64,000 bases of DNA from Massilia sp. Root335 (GCF_001425685.1 NZ_LMCY01000044.1:763-64762); one strand, 5' to 3'; shown: positions 1-9,075, numbered from the stretch's first letter. Translations and numbers: made by a program. Notes: a model not told the origin generated them from the letters alone.

Positions 1-1
1 T

Positions 2-1963
2 TTCCTGGGCGCGAGCGTCAATGGCGCGACCCTTGTCATGACGTATGCCGATACCGGCCTGCTGGACGCGACCCATGTGCCGGTTGCCGGCGACTTCACC
101 GTGACGGCGAGCGGTCGCGCGGTCTCCGTCACGGCGATCGCCATCGACGCCGCGGCGCACACCGTGACGCTGAACCTGGCGTCACCGGTCGCGGATGGTG
201 CGGCGGTCACCGTGGCGTATGGCGATCCGGGCGGCGCCGACGACGTCAACGCCATCCAGGACGCCGCCGGCAACGATGCGGCGAGCCTCGGCGCCACCAG
301 CGTCGTGAACAATACGCCAGCGCCGACGGCGCCGGTCCAGCCCACCGTCGACGGCGTCGCCGTGCAGGTCGGTACCGTCGTCAACAGCGACGGCTCGGTC
401 TCGCAGGCGCTGAGCATTCCGATCGTGACCGCCGGGCGCGTCGACCAGGTCGGCGACAACACGGTGGCCGACATTCCGCTGGCGCACGGCGCGGACGGCA
501 GCGCGCTGTTGACGACGCAGGTGCCGGTCGGTATCGGCTTGCAGGCCACGGGCTCCGCCCAGCCAAAGGCCGCGGGCGACTCGCTGGCGGACCTGATCCG
601 CGAGATCCAGGCCCACACGGCGGCCGGGTCGCACGACCAGGGCATGCTGACCGGGGGCGGCAGCGGCTTCCTGGGCGACCTGGCGTCCGACGCGCCGCTG
701 ATCGTGCAGACGATCGTCCCGATCGCCGCAACCGGCGGCATGACGCCGGGCCCGGATCACCTCGCGATCAACGGCACCGCGGCCAGTGCCGGCAGCCCCG
801 CCACGGCAATCGTGCTCGATGGCCGTGGCCTGCCGGCCGGGACCAGCATCGAACTGAACAACGTCGAATTCGTGGCGCTGATCGGCGCCGTCAGCGTCAG
901 CGGCGGCGCGGGCGAGCAGAACGTGTGGGGCGACAGCGCGTCCCAGACCATCTATCTGGGACCGGGCGACGACGTGCTGCACGGCGGCGGCGGCAACGAC
1001 ATCGTCGGCAGCGCCGGGGGCAACGACCAGATCTTCGGCGACGACGGCGATGACGTCGTGTTCGGCGGCGCCGGCAACGACACGATCGATGGCGGCACCG
1101 GCCACGATACGCTGCAGCTGGCCGGCGCCAATCGCAGCGACTACAGCATGCGCGTGGCCGGCGGCAAACTGGTGGTGACGCAGCTGAACGGCGGCCCGGA
1201 CGGCGCCGACGTGGTGGCCAATGTCGAGGCATTGCACTTTACCGGTGCGACCGGCGATACCTCGGCGTATGGCACCGCGGGCCGGCTGGTGCAGGCGCTG
1301 ACCGGCCACCCGGCCGGCCTGGAGACCCTCGATGCGGCGACCGCGGCAAGCGGCAAGGGCGCCAGCCTGTCCCAGATCGCCCGCAGCCTGTACGGCCAGA
1401 GCGGCGACAGCGGCATGAGCGACGCCGCCTTCGTCCAGGCGCTGTACCAGAACGCCCTGCACCGCACGGCCGGCGGGGACGAAACGGCCTTCTGGACCGG
1501 CAAGCTGGACGCCGGCACGCACCGCGCCGACGTGGCGCTGGCGGTGGCCGATTCGGCCGAAATGCTGGCGATCGCGCCGGCCGACACCGATTTCAATGCC
1601 ACCGACGTCGCGACGCTGGTGCGCATGTACAGCGCCCTGTTCGACCGCGCACCCGACGAAGCCGGACTGAATTACTGGATCGGCGCGCACGAGAACGGCA
1701 TGGCCATGACGGGCATCGCCAACGCGTTCGTCATGTCCGCCGAGAGCTCGGGCCAGTACAGCGGGATGGATGACGTCCGGTTCGTCGATACGCTGTACGA
1801 GAGCGCACTGCACCGCGAGCCTGTCGGCACCGAGGCGCAGTATTGGATCGATTCGCTTGCCGGCGGCCGCGTCGACCGGGGTGACGTGCTGCTCGCCTTT
1901 GCGGATTCGGCCGAAAAAGTGGCATTGATCGGCACCATCTCGACCAGCATTCCCACGCAGTAG
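2..1963 (+). CDS. Secreted SwmB / RTX-repeat / DUF4214 protein, C-terminal part (5' end outside window)
   Basis: The frame is open from base 2, so the start lies upstream; 653 residues are visible. The first ~100 residues match the SwmB repeat style (SVNGATLVMTYADTGLLDA). Residues ~315-375 carry GGxGxDxxx calcium-binding nonapeptides (GGGGNDIVG, GGAGNDTIDGGTGHD), typical of RTX proteins exported by type I secretion. Residues ~450-645 hold two or three DUF4214-type units (ALYQNALHR..., MYSALFDRAPDEAGLNYW, TLYESALHREP). The whole resembles large surface or S-layer-like adhesins of Oxalobacteraceae. No secretion genes are seen beside it. The domain assignment is strong, but the exact function (adhesion or matrix role) is inference. 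Confidence 0.85.
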   Translation, partial: FLGASVNGATLVMTYADTGLLDATHVPVAGDFTVTASGRAVSVTAIAIDAAAHTVTLNLASPVADGAAVTVAYGDPGGADDVNAIQDAAGNDAASLGATSVVNNTPAPTAPVQPTVDGVAVQVGTVVNSDGSVSQALSIPIVTAGRVDQVGDNTVADIPLAHGADGSALLTTQVPVGIGLQATGSAQPKAAGDSLADLIREIQAHTAAGSHDQGMLTGGGSGFLGDLASDAPLIVQTIVPIAATGGMTPGPDHLAINGTAASAGSPATAIVLDGRGLPAGTSIELNNVEFVALIGAVSVSGGAGEQNVWGDSASQTIYLGPGDDVLHGGGGNDIVGSAGGNDQIFGDDGDDVVFGGAGNDTIDGGTGHDTLQLAGANRSDYSMRVAGGKLVVTQLNGGPDGADVVANVEALHFTGATGDTSAYGTAGRLVQALTGHPAGLETLDAATAASGKGASLSQIARSLYGQSGDSGMSDAAFVQALYQNALHRTAGGDETAFWTGKLDAGTHRADVALAVADSAEMLAIAPADTDFNATDVATLVRMYSALFDRAPDEAGLNYWIGAHENGMAMTGIANAFVMSAESSGQYSGMDDVRFVDTLYESALHREPVGTEAQYWIDSLAGGRVDRGDVLLAFADSAEKVALIGTISTSIPTQ

Positions 1964-2059
1964 AGGTGCGCCAGGTCAGCCGCAGGCAACGGGCCTGCGG
2001 ATGCGCCGCCGGCCTTGCAACGATGCCGGCTCTGTTAACTTCACAAACAAAGGAGCATC

Positions 2060-2764
2060 ATGGCAGAGGCATACGTAGGACAAATCAATCTGGTCAGTTT
2101 CAACTGGGCGCCGGAAGACTGGCTGCTATGCCAGGGGCAATTGCTGCAAGTGACCCAATACCAGGCGCTGTTCTCCCTCATCAGCAATGTCTTTGGGGGC
2201 GACGGCGTCACCACCTTCGCGCTGCCGGACTTGCGCGGCCGGGTGCCGGTCCAGCCGGGCCAGGGCCCCGTGACAAACCTGGCCTGGGCCGAGAAAGGCG
2301 GCACCACCACGACCGCGCTCCAGGCAGCAGGCACAGGCACGATCAGCAACGTGAACCAGTTGCCGGAGCACACCCATACCGCCACCTTCGCAGGGACCGG
2401 CGGCGGTGCCGCGTCCCAGCCGACCGTCACGCTGCATGTCAGCAACGATGCGGCAACCAGCCCGACACCACTCGCCAACGGCTATATGGCGCCCCTGAAA
2501 GGCAGCGGACTGAGCGCGGCACCGAGCGGCTACGTCGCCACGGCGAACGCCGGCACCACGGCGTTGAACACGGCGGCGGCAACGGCGACCGGCGGCAGCG
2601 GGGGCGGGATCACGGGCGGCACGGTGACCAATGCCATGACCGGTTCGGCGTCACCGGTGCCGATCCCGGTGACCACGGTCGTGAACCTGCCGCCGATGAT
2701 GCCGCCTTTCATCGGTCTCAATTACATCATCTGCGTGAACGGCTACTATCCGTCCCGGCCGTGA
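2060..2764 (+). CDS. Phage tail-collar domain protein (microcystin-dependent protein family)
   Basis: This 234-aa protein begins AYVGQINLVSFNWAPEDW and continues CQGQLLQVTQYQALFSLI, then TFALPDLRGRVPV. That is the classic tail collar domain (PF07484) of MdpB-like proteins. The middle is Gly/Ala/Thr-rich low complexity and the end (PPFIGLNYIICVNGYYPS) is the usual conserved close of the family. A good ribosome site (AAAGGAG) lies 6 nt before the ATG. It sits between an RTX protein and a DUF6916-like gene, a context common for these genes in soil betaproteobacteria. No other phage structural genes are present, so it is not a prophage fragment. Cellular role unknown. Confidence 0.88.
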   Translation: MAEAYVGQINLVSFNWAPEDWLLCQGQLLQVTQYQALFSLISNVFGGDGVTTFALPDLRGRVPVQPGQGPVTNLAWAEKGGTTTTALQAAGTGTISNVNQLPEHTHTATFAGTGGGAASQPTVTLHVSNDAATSPTPLANGYMAPLKGSGLSAAPSGYVATANAGTTALNTAAATATGGSGGGITGGTVTNAMTGSASPVPIPVTTVVNLPPMMPPFIGLNYIICVNGYYPSRP

Positions 2765-2801
2765 CACCGCGGCGGCGGGCGGCGCGTCCAGCCGCCATCC
2801 G

Positions 2802-3125
2802 TCATGCGAACAGCACCTGATAGCGCTGCCGGTCGGGCGGCGTTGCGACGCTGCCCTGCGTGCCGGGCAGCGGCGGCATCACGGGCGCGATGCACCATAC
2901 CTGGTGCGCCAGCACCGGGTGCTCGACGGCGAAGTTGTCCTGGGCAAGGATCGGCTGGCGTGGCCCACTGAAGATCAGCGACAGGGGGGCACGGAACTGT
3001 TCCGGCAAGCCGCGGCGCGGCGCTTCGGTGCAGCCCTCCAGGCGCAGCACGACGGGACCGGCCTGGGTCTCGACCGTGAAGTCGGTGCCTAGCAGCGGCG
3101 TGAAAAGTTCGAGGCTTGGGTGCAT
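2802..3125 (-). CDS. DUF6916-like small protein
   Basis: A 107-aa protein without signal or membrane segments. It shows the pattern FTPLLGTDFTVE...V.LRLEGC....FRAPLSLIFSGP....LAQDNFAVEHPVLG-like...PVMPP, which I recognise as the small domain often encoded next to tail-collar proteins (DUF6916). Its neighbour at 2060-2764 is such a protein, and the two genes converge with only 37 nt between stops. Its start faces the GNAT gene, so the short gap at 3126-3193 probably holds two divergent promoters. Function unknown; the pairing suggests an accessory or assembly partner (inference). Confidence 0.75.
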   Translation of the reverse strand: MHPSLELFTPLLGTDFTVETQAGPVVLRLEGCTEAPRRGLPEQFRAPLSLIFSGPRQPILAQDNFAVEHPVLAHQVWCIAPVMPPLPGTQGSVATPPDRQRYQVLFA

Positions 3126-3193
3126 GACAATTGTTCAATATGAGCCGAACCCATTATGAGCGATCGTGTATGCGAGCTCAACCATTCTTCACC

Positions 3194-3691
3194 ATGCTGA
3201 CACTCGACCTCGACCATTTGCACGCGCGTCCCGCGCAGCCTGCCGACGACGCCTTTCTCAAGGCATTATTTGCGACGACGCGCGACGACCTGCGTGCCGT
3301 CGACGCCGGGCCTGCCTTGTTCGCGATGCTGATCGACATGCAGTGGCATGCGCAGACGGCGGGCTACCGGCAAGCGTTCCCGGATGCCGACAGCCTGGTC
3401 ATCGAGCGCGCCGGCGTGCCGCTGGGCCGGCTGCTCGTCGATTGCGGCATGCCACAGTGGCGCATCGTCGACGTCGCACTGCTGCCGCAAGCACGGGGCC
3501 AGGGTCACGGCGCGGCGCTGTTGCGCGCCCTGCAGATCCGCGCCCGCGACAGCGGCGCCACGCTGGCGCTCACGGTACGGCGCGACAATCCGGCGGCCCG
3601 CCGGCTGTACGACGCGCTCGGCTTCGCGGCCGACGGTGGCGACGTGCTGACCGAACAGATGGTGTGGCCGGCGGCTCGACAGCGCCGCTAG
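3194..3691 (+). CDS. GNAT-family N-acetyltransferase
   Basis: About 165 aa from the ATG at 3194. Motif A of the GNAT fold is clear (VDVALLPQARGQGHGAALLRAL, with the acyl-CoA-binding R-G-Q-G-H-G loop), followed by NPAARRLYDALGF, the typical motif B region. The substrate cannot be read from sequence. The start is uncertain: the frame is open upstream to a TTG at 3131 and an ATG at 3170, and none has a convincing Shine-Dalgarno. The 3' end overlaps the stop of the convergent permease gene by 4 bp. It belongs with the tail-collar/DUF6916 genes only by position. Confidence 0.82.
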   Translation: MLTLDLDHLHARPAQPADDAFLKALFATTRDDLRAVDAGPALFAMLIDMQWHAQTAGYRQAFPDADSLVIERAGVPLGRLLVDCGMPQWRIVDVALLPQARGQGHGAALLRALQIRARDSGATLALTVRRDNPAARRLYDALGFAADGGDVLTEQMVWPAARQRR

Positions 3692-4758
3692 ACGCCGTCG
3701 CCGTCCTGCTTGACGATCGGGTCGCGCGTATGGGTCCACCCGCTCATCAGCGAATAGCCCACCGCGAGCAGGGTCGGCCCGATGAACATGCCGACGAAGC
3801 CGAACGCCATCACGCCGCCCAGCACGCCGAGGAGCGTGAGCAGGAACGGCAGGCTGGAGCCGCGGCTGATCAGCATCGGACGCACGACGTTGTCGACGCC
3901 GCTGATCAGGAAGAAGCCCCACACGAGCATGAAGATGCCCCATCCCGTCTCGCCCTGCGTGAACAGCCAGACGGCCGCCCCGCCCCACACGATCGGGGGC
4001 CCGACGGGGATCAGCGACGACACGAACACGAGCACCGACAGCAGCGGCACTGCCGGCACGCGCGCGATGGAAAAGCCGAGCGCCGCGACGAGCGCCTGCG
4101 CCAGCGCGGTGCCGAGCAGCCCGTACATCACGCCGCGCACGGTCTGGCTGACGATCTCCGTGACGGAGGCCGCCTCCTCGTCCATGATGCGGCGCATGGC
4201 GGCGCCGATGACGGCCGTCAGCGTCTCGCCGTCGCGGTAGAAGAAGAAGCTGACGAACGCGGCGAGGCTCATCTGCGCGACGCCGGCACCCAGCATCAAC
4301 CCGCCGGACAGCAGCGCGTGCCGGGTCGGTTCGACCATGCGCCGCGCCAGCTCCATCATGCGCTCGCGGCTGGCGACGAGCTGGCGCAGGTAGTTGTCCA
4401 GCTGGTCGCCGACGAGCGGGATCTCGCGCACCCACGCGGGCGGCAGCAGCTCGCCCTGGTTCAGCGCGGCGCGGATCTGGTCGAACGACGACGCCACGTT
4501 GTCCGCGAGGTTGTACGCGACCAGCGCCAGCGGGATGATCACGAGCAGCGTGAGGGACAGCGTCATCGTGAGCGCGGCGAGCGTGCGCCGGCCGCGCAGG
4601 CGCAGCAGCAGTTTCTGGTACAGCGGCCAGGACGAGATGACGACGGCGGCCGCGAACAGGATCGCGGCCAGGAAGGGGCGCAGGACGTAGAGGCAGCCGA
4701 GGGTCAGCAGGATGACGGCGCCGGCGCGCGTATAGTTTCTGCCAGGTCGGCGATCCAT
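3688..4758 (-). CDS. AI-2E family transporter (PerM-like integral membrane permease)
   Basis: A 356-aa multi-spanning membrane protein. Hydrophobic blocks occur at the N-terminus (AGAVILLTLGCLYVLRPFLAAILFAAAVVI), mid-protein, and in a long C-terminal run (GIFMLVWGFFLISGVDNVVRPMLI, then LLGVLGGVMAFGFVGMFIGPTLLAVGYSL). VDNVVRPxLI and GxxxGP are hallmarks of the UPF0118/AI-2E exporter family. It lies 28 nt downstream of sco and could be the last gene of the oxidase-assembly operon. True substrates of most members are unknown; a quorum-signal role should not be assumed. Confidence 0.88.
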   Translation of the reverse strand: MDRRPGRNYTRAGAVILLTLGCLYVLRPFLAAILFAAAVVISSWPLYQKLLLRLRGRRTLAALTMTLSLTLLVIIPLALVAYNLADNVASSFDQIRAALNQGELLPPAWVREIPLVGDQLDNYLRQLVASRERMMELARRMVEPTRHALLSGGLMLGAGVAQMSLAAFVSFFFYRDGETLTAVIGAAMRRIMDEEAASVTEIVSQTVRGVMYGLLGTALAQALVAALGFSIARVPAVPLLSVLVFVSSLIPVGPPIVWGGAAVWLFTQGETGWGIFMLVWGFFLISGVDNVVRPMLISRGSSLPFLLTLLGVLGGVMAFGFVGMFIGPTLLAVGYSLMSGWTHTRDPIVKQDGDGV

Positions 4759-4786
4759 GCCTCTCCTGATGCGGCTATTTACGATA

Positions 4787-5389
4787 TCAGGATAGTAACT
4801 GACGGAGATCGTGCACGATAGGGTCGGCGCCCTGGCCGTGGCGAATGAACAGGCGCAGGCGGCCGTCGCGGTCGAAGACGTAGCTGCCGGCCGTGTGGTC
4901 GATCGTGTAGCTGCCCGGGTCCGTGCCCGGCACCTTCGCGTAGAACACCTTGAATTCCTTGGCCGTCTTCGCCGTTTGCTCCGGCGTGCCGCGCAGGCCG
5001 ATGAAGCGCTTGTCGAACGCGGGCACGTAGTTGGCCAGCAGTTGCTGGGTATCGCGCTCGGGGTCGAGGGTGATGAACAGGACCTGCACCTTGTCGGCCA
5101 GCGGCCCCAGTTTCTGCATCACGGACGCCATCTCCGCCATCGTCGTCGGGCACACGTCCGGGCACTGCGTGTAGCCGAAGAAGACGACGACGACCTTGCC
5201 CTTGAAGTCGGCCAGCGTGCGCGGCTTGCCCGTGTGGTCCGTCAGCGCGAAACCTTTCGCGTAATCGAGGCCGGTGACGTCCGTGTTCTGGAAGGAGACC
5301 TGCTGCTTGCCCGGCAGCTTGTCGCAGGCGGCGAGGGAGACGGTCAGCGCGCAGGCGACGGCCAGGGGAAGCAGCAGTTTTTTCATCAT
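4787..5389 (-). CDS. sco: SCO family copper chaperone / thioredoxin-fold lipoprotein
   Basis: 200 aa from MMKKLLLP. A lipoprotein signal ends at C22 (SLAAC). The SCO copper site is complete: CPDVC gives C76 and C80, and YTIDH gives H165. The scaffold (VVVFFGYTQC, FITLDPERDT, FIGLRGTPEQT) is canonical. SCO proteins deliver copper to, or reduce, the CuA site of cytochrome oxidase subunit II in the periplasm. Its ATG overlaps the TGA of ctaB, so the two are translationally coupled. A start at the second Met (5386) is possible. It is the second SCO-type protein here (see 7468-8103). Confidence 0.93.
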   Translation of the reverse strand: MMKKLLLPLAVACALTVSLAACDKLPGKQQVSFQNTDVTGLDYAKGFALTDHTGKPRTLADFKGKVVVVFFGYTQCPDVCPTTMAEMASVMQKLGPLADKVQVLFITLDPERDTQQLLANYVPAFDKRFIGLRGTPEQTAKTAKEFKVFYAKVPGTDPGSYTIDHTAGSYVFDRDGRLRLFIRHGQGADPIVHDLRQLLS

Positions 5390-6294
5390 CAGATCAGCAG
5401 GTATTGTTTCACGTAGTGGTCGACCAGCAGCGCGGCGAACAGCAGCGACAGGTAGACGATGGACCAGGCGAAGGCCTTGCGCGCGACCTGATCGCTGTAG
5501 TGCTTGTGGATCAGCCAGCCGTAGCGCAGGAAGACCGCGTTCAGCACGACGGCCGCCGCCAGGTACACGATGCCGCTCATGCCGACGGCGTACGGGAACA
5601 GGGTGCACGCGGCCAGCGCGACGGAGTACAGCCAGACCTGCTGGCCCGTGTACTGCATGCCGTGCGTGACGGGCAGCATCGGCAGGCCGGAACGCACGTA
5701 GTCGTCGCGGCGGTACATCGCGAGCGCCCAGAAATGCGGCGGGGTCCAGACGAAGATGATCAGCACCAGCAGCCACGCCTGCATCGGCACGTCGCCCGCG
5801 ACGGCGGCCCAGCCGAGGGCCGGCGGCATCGCGCCCGACAGGCCGCCGATGACGATGTTCTGCGGCGTGTTCGGTTTCAGCAGGATCGTGTAGATCAGCG
5901 CGTAGCCGACGAAGGTGACGAACGTCAGCCACATCGTCAGCGGATTGACCAGCGTGTACAGGACGCCCATGCCGGCGCCGCCGATGATGGCAGAAAAGAT
6001 CAGGACCTGCGTGGGCGACAGCTCGCCCATCGCGGTGGCGCGGCGCGCGGTGCGGGCCATGCGGGCGTCGACTTCGGCCTCGATCAGGCAGTTGACGGCG
6101 AAGGCGGCGCCGGCCAGCAGCCAGATGCCGATCGTGCCCCAGACGAGCACGTGCCAGCCGGGGAAGCCGTCGGTGGCGAGGAACATGCCGATCACGGCGC
6201 AGAAGACGGCCAGCTGGGTGACGCGCGGCTTGGTCAGCGACCAGTACTGGGCGATGCGGCTGGACGGTTTATGGATGGCGGTTTGCGTAATCAT
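5389..6294 (-). CDS. ctaB: Heme O synthase (protoheme IX farnesyltransferase)
   Basis: 301 aa, the usual size, with about nine hydrophobic segments. The prenyl-diphosphate motif is present as N68-x-x-I-E-x-E-x-D76-x-R-M-x-R-T82, diagnostic of the UbiA-superfamily heme O synthases. The second loop (WTPPHFWALAMYRRDDYVRSGLPMLPVTHG) is also canonical. The enzyme adds farnesyl to heme B at the inner membrane, the first step to heme A for aa3 oxidase. It overlaps ctaA upstream by 4 bp (ATGA) and sco downstream by one base, forming a coupled ctaA-ctaB-sco unit. The order matches heme A biosynthesis. Confidence 0.96.
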   Translation of the reverse strand: MITQTAIHKPSSRIAQYWSLTKPRVTQLAVFCAVIGMFLATDGFPGWHVLVWGTIGIWLLAGAAFAVNCLIEAEVDARMARTARRATAMGELSPTQVLIFSAIIGGAGMGVLYTLVNPLTMWLTFVTFVGYALIYTILLKPNTPQNIVIGGLSGAMPPALGWAAVAGDVPMQAWLLVLIIFVWTPPHFWALAMYRRDDYVRSGLPMLPVTHGMQYTGQQVWLYSVALAACTLFPYAVGMSGIVYLAAAVVLNAVFLRYGWLIHKHYSDQVARKAFAWSIVYLSLLFAALLVDHYVKQYLLI

Positions 6295-7460
6295 GGATGG
6301 CTCGCGGACGTCGCGGCCTCACGTCGTGGACTGCGCAGCGCCAGCTCGAGTTGATACTGTACCTTGTAGTTTAACATGGTCACCAGAAGGACGAGACCCG
6401 CCGCCCCCGCGTTGTGGAGCACGGCGATCGGCAGCGGGAAGTTCAGGAACACGGTCGCGATGCCCGTCGTTGCCTGCGCGGCAAGCACCAGCGCGAGGTT
6501 GCGCGCCGTGCCGTGCAGGCCCGGCAGGCGCCAGGCGCGCCAGGCCGTATAGCCCAGCACGAGCACGACGACGAGGGCGAAGTTGCGGTGCACCCAGTGG
6601 ATCGCCGTCAGCGCGGAGAACGGCAGGTAGTGGCCGGCGGCCGTCTTGCCCAGTTCGCGCCACAACGTGAAGCCGTGTTGCCAATCCATCTCTGGGACAA
6701 TTTGTCCATTACAAAGCGGGAAATCGCTGCACGCCAGTGTCGCGTAATTGGTACTTACCCACCCGCCCAGCGCCAGTTGCACCAGCAGCACGGCGCCGGC
6801 CAGCCACGCCAGCGGACGCAGGCGGCGCAGCACGGACACCGGCGCGGCCACGGGAGAAAAGCGCGGCGGCGCCATCAGCTTGTCCTCGCGGCCGCCCAGC
6901 CAGACGGCCAGCGCCAGCAGGGTCAGGCCGAACAGCAGGTGCAGGGTCACGATGATCGGCTGCAGTTTCATCGTGACGGTCCAGGCGCCGAACGCGCCCT
7001 GCACGCACACCCACAAGAACATCACGGTCGGCAGCAGAGGGCCGTGCGCGGGTTTGCCCGCGCGCGCGCGGGCGCGGCGCCATTCCAGCCAGGAGGCGGC
7101 CATCAGGCCGACGATCATGAAGCCGATGCCCATCGCGAGGAAGCGGTGGATCATCTCGATCCAGGCTTTCATCGTCGTCACGGGCCCGGTGGGCATCAGC
7201 GCCTCGGCCGCGGCGATGTGCGCGTGCGCGAGGAACGGGTTCGCTTCGCCGTAGCAGCCGGGCCAGTCCGGACAGCCGAGGCCGGAATCCGTGAGACGCG
7301 TAAAGCCGCCGAACACGATCAGGTCGAACGTGAAGAAGGCGATCACCCACGCCAGCTTGCGGTATTTGTTCGTGCCGGTCGCCGTCCACACGAGCGCGAG
7401 CGGCACGCTGGCCGCCAGGATGCCGGTCAGGGCCAGCAGGACGAAATTCGAGACTTCCAT
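6291..7460 (-). CDS. ctaA: Heme A synthase (COX15/CtaA family)
   Basis: 389 aa with about eight membrane segments. The heme-ligating histidines appear in EMIHRFLAMG, TLHLLFG, IHWVHRNFA and VLHNAGAAG. The loop GGFTRLTDSGLGCPDWPGCYG is the COX15 signature. The enzyme oxidises the C8 methyl of heme O to give heme A. The length fits the long (type II) form of proteobacteria. ATGA overlap with ctaB. Seven bases separate it from the SCO-like gene upstream. Confidence 0.95.
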   Translation of the reverse strand: MEVSNFVLLALTGILAASVPLALVWTATGTNKYRKLAWVIAFFTFDLIVFGGFTRLTDSGLGCPDWPGCYGEANPFLAHAHIAAAEALMPTGPVTTMKAWIEMIHRFLAMGIGFMIVGLMAASWLEWRRARARAGKPAHGPLLPTVMFLWVCVQGAFGAWTVTMKLQPIIVTLHLLFGLTLLALAVWLGGREDKLMAPPRFSPVAAPVSVLRRLRPLAWLAGAVLLVQLALGGWVSTNYATLACSDFPLCNGQIVPEMDWQHGFTLWRELGKTAAGHYLPFSALTAIHWVHRNFALVVVLVLGYTAWRAWRLPGLHGTARNLALVLAAQATTGIATVFLNFPLPIAVLHNAGAAGLVLLVTMLNYKVQYQLELALRSPRREAATSASHP

Positions 7461-7467
7461 GATGAAC

Positions 7468-8103
7468 TCAGCCGACGGCCGACGCCTTCAACAGCTTGTT
7501 GATGTCCTTGTAGACCTTGCGCACTTCCTGCAGCTGCGGGTCCTTCGGGAAGCGCATCATGAGGTGGCCCAGCGGGTCGATCATGTAGATGTGGTCGGCC
7601 GGCGTCGTGCCCGCGTCGGCCGGCAGCCAGCCGGCCACCGTCGCGGCGTCGGCGCGCAGCATGTGGGTGCCGTCGTATTCGCGGATGGTCAGGGTGTCGA
7701 GCGGCTCCTTGTCGGTGATGAGCCAGACGCGTTCGATGCGGTCGGCGTCCTTGCCCTGCATCAGGCGCAGCTGGCGCATGGCGAACAATTCCTTCTGGCA
7801 CGTGTCGGGACAGGCGCCCGGCCCCGTCATCAGCATCACCCACTTGCCCTTGAACTGGTCCAGCGCCTGCGGACGGCCGTCCAGCGTGGTCGTGGCCATC
7901 GCCGGAATCGGGTGGGCGCGCTGGTCGATCAGCGTGCCGTAGTTGTTGCGCTTCTGCGGCTTGATGACGTAGTAGGTGAAATACGAGGCGATCATCGGCG
8001 CCGCGCACACGGCCAGCACCAGCCACAGCATGCGGCGCCCGCGCTTGCGGGGGGCGGCATCGGCGGGGATCGCGGCTGCGTCAGCCGGCTTGTTTGGTTC
8101 CAC
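7468..8103 (-). CDS. SCO-like membrane-anchored thioredoxin-fold protein
   Basis: 211 aa with one membrane segment (~25-46) after a short Ala/Pro-rich cytoplasmic tail. The periplasmic domain has a thioredoxin/SCO layout: WVMLMTGPGACPDTCQKELFAMRQLR contains a CPDTC copper or redox motif, and YMIDPLGHLMMRFP is the usual C-terminal strand. The SCO histidine (DH in classic SCO) is replaced by DPLGH context, so copper binding is less sure than for the gene at 4787-5389. Genes of this type sit between SURF1 and ctaA in many betaproteobacteria and are often just called transmembrane or COX assembly proteins. It overlaps SURF1 by 23 nt. Confidence 0.8.
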   Translation of the reverse strand: MEPNKPADAAAIPADAAPRKRGRRMLWLVLAVCAAPMIASYFTYYVIKPQKRNNYGTLIDQRAHPIPAMATTTLDGRPQALDQFKGKWVMLMTGPGACPDTCQKELFAMRQLRLMQGKDADRIERVWLITDKEPLDTLTIREYDGTHMLRADAATVAGWLPADAGTTPADHIYMIDPLGHLMMRFPKDPQLQEVRKVYKDINKLLKASAVG

Positions 8104-8818
8104 TTCGAAATCCTGTCATCACAAAGAATAAGAAAGCCATCGCCGCCAGCGCGTACCACTGGAAGGCATAGCCCTTGTTGCGGTCGACGTCGACGGCCGG
8201 GGCCGGCCATTTGCGGATGGGTTCCGTGGCCGGCGCGCCGGTGCCGTCCACGCTCGTCTGCTCGACCAGCACGGGCAGCACGCTCAAACCGCTGGCCCGG
8301 GCGAAGCCGGCCGGATCGACGTTCTGCACGATGGCGCCGGGCTCAGGCGGCGGCGCCTTGCCGAGTTCCATCACGCGCGCCGGGTGCAGCACGGCGAGAC
8401 CCTCGATGGTCCTGCGGCCGGCCGGCGCGGCCACGTGCGGCACGCGGTCGTGCACGGCAGGATCGCGCGCCAGCCAGCCCCGCGCGACGAGGACCACTTT
8501 GCCGGTAGCCGCTATTGTAAACGGCATCAGCAAAACGAATCCGGTGCGGCCGTCGAGCGGCCGGTTGTCGAGGAACAGCGGCCAGTCGGGAGCGAATTCC
8601 CCCGTCACGACGACACGGCGATATTCGATGGCGGCGGCGTCGACCGGGTTCCCGTCGAGCACGACGGGCGGCAGGGCGGCGCGCTGCGTGAGCCGGGCCT
8701 GCAGCGCCGTCTTTTCCGCTGCGCGCCGCACCTGCCAGTTGCCCAACGCGATCCCGAGCGCCACGAGCACGAGCGTCGCCAGGAAAGGAATGGTTCTAAA
8801 ACGGAAGCGGAGTCGCAT
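8081..8818 (-). CDS. SURF1 family cytochrome oxidase biogenesis protein
   Basis: 245 aa from MRLRFRFRT. Two terminal membrane segments (TIPFLATLVLVALGIALGNWQ and YAFQWYALAAMAFLFFVMTGF) bracket a periplasmic domain, exactly the SURF1 topology. Conserved pieces include GNWQxxRAxEK, EYRRVVVTGEF, LDNRPLDGRTGF and NKGYAFQWYALA. SURF1 helps insert heme A into subunit I. An in-frame start at 8842 would run into the divergent promoter zone, so 8818 is preferred. It heads the SURF1-SCO-ctaA-ctaB-sco run and is divergent from the DUF2909 gene 43 nt away. Confidence 0.92.
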   Translation of the reverse strand: MRLRFRFRTIPFLATLVLVALGIALGNWQVRRAAEKTALQARLTQRAALPPVVLDGNPVDAAAIEYRRVVVTGEFAPDWPLFLDNRPLDGRTGFVLLMPFTIAATGKVVLVARGWLARDPAVHDRVPHVAAPAGRRTIEGLAVLHPARVMELGKAPPPEPGAIVQNVDPAGFARASGLSVLPVLVEQTSVDGTGAPATEPIRKWPAPAVDVDRNKGYAFQWYALAAMAFLFFVMTGFRSGTKQAG

Positions 8819-8861
8819 ACAATGATCGTGAAACCCTAACAACCAAACTCATCGGCCGCCC

Positions 8862-9065
8862 ATGAAAATCGTCGTCGCCATCGCCTTCGTGCTCATCATC
8901 GGCAGCCTTGCCTCCGCCCTGTTCTTCCTGATGCGCGACAAGGGCCGCAGCAACCGTACCGTCCAGGCGCTGGCGATGCGGGTCGGACTGTCGATCACGC
9001 TGTTCCTGCTCGTGCTGATCGCGTACAAGATGGGGTGGATTCAGCCGAAGGGGCTGCATTCATAA
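8862..9065 (+). CDS. Twin transmembrane protein, DUF2909 family
   Basis: 67 aa consisting almost only of two membrane helices (VVAIAFVLIIGSLASALFFLM and LSITLFLLVLIAYKMGWIQP) joined by a basic loop (RDKGRSNRTVQALAMR). This is the DUF2909 pattern, regularly found between coxC and SURF1 in Burkholderiales and here inserted against the direction of the oxidase operon. A role in oxidase assembly is inferred from position only. It is followed by tandem repeats and a REP-like dimer. Confidence 0.85.
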   Translation: MKIVVAIAFVLIIGSLASALFFLMRDKGRSNRTVQALAMRVGLSITLFLLVLIAYKMGWIQPKGLHS

Positions 9066-9075
9066 GCGCATCGTC

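Noticed and set aside
182..1813. Long minus-strand open frame opposite the RTX protein
   Set aside because: High-GC shadow frame: Arg/Ala/Val-rich with no motifs, while the plus strand has clear domains.
2060..3125. Prophage remnant suggested by the tail-collar protein
   Set aside because: No other phage structural, lysis or integrase genes are present, and MdpB-like genes are usual chromosomal genes in this group.
3688..4758. Autoinducer-2 export function for the AI-2E family permease
   Set aside because: The family name does not prove the substrate; no lux genes are nearby.
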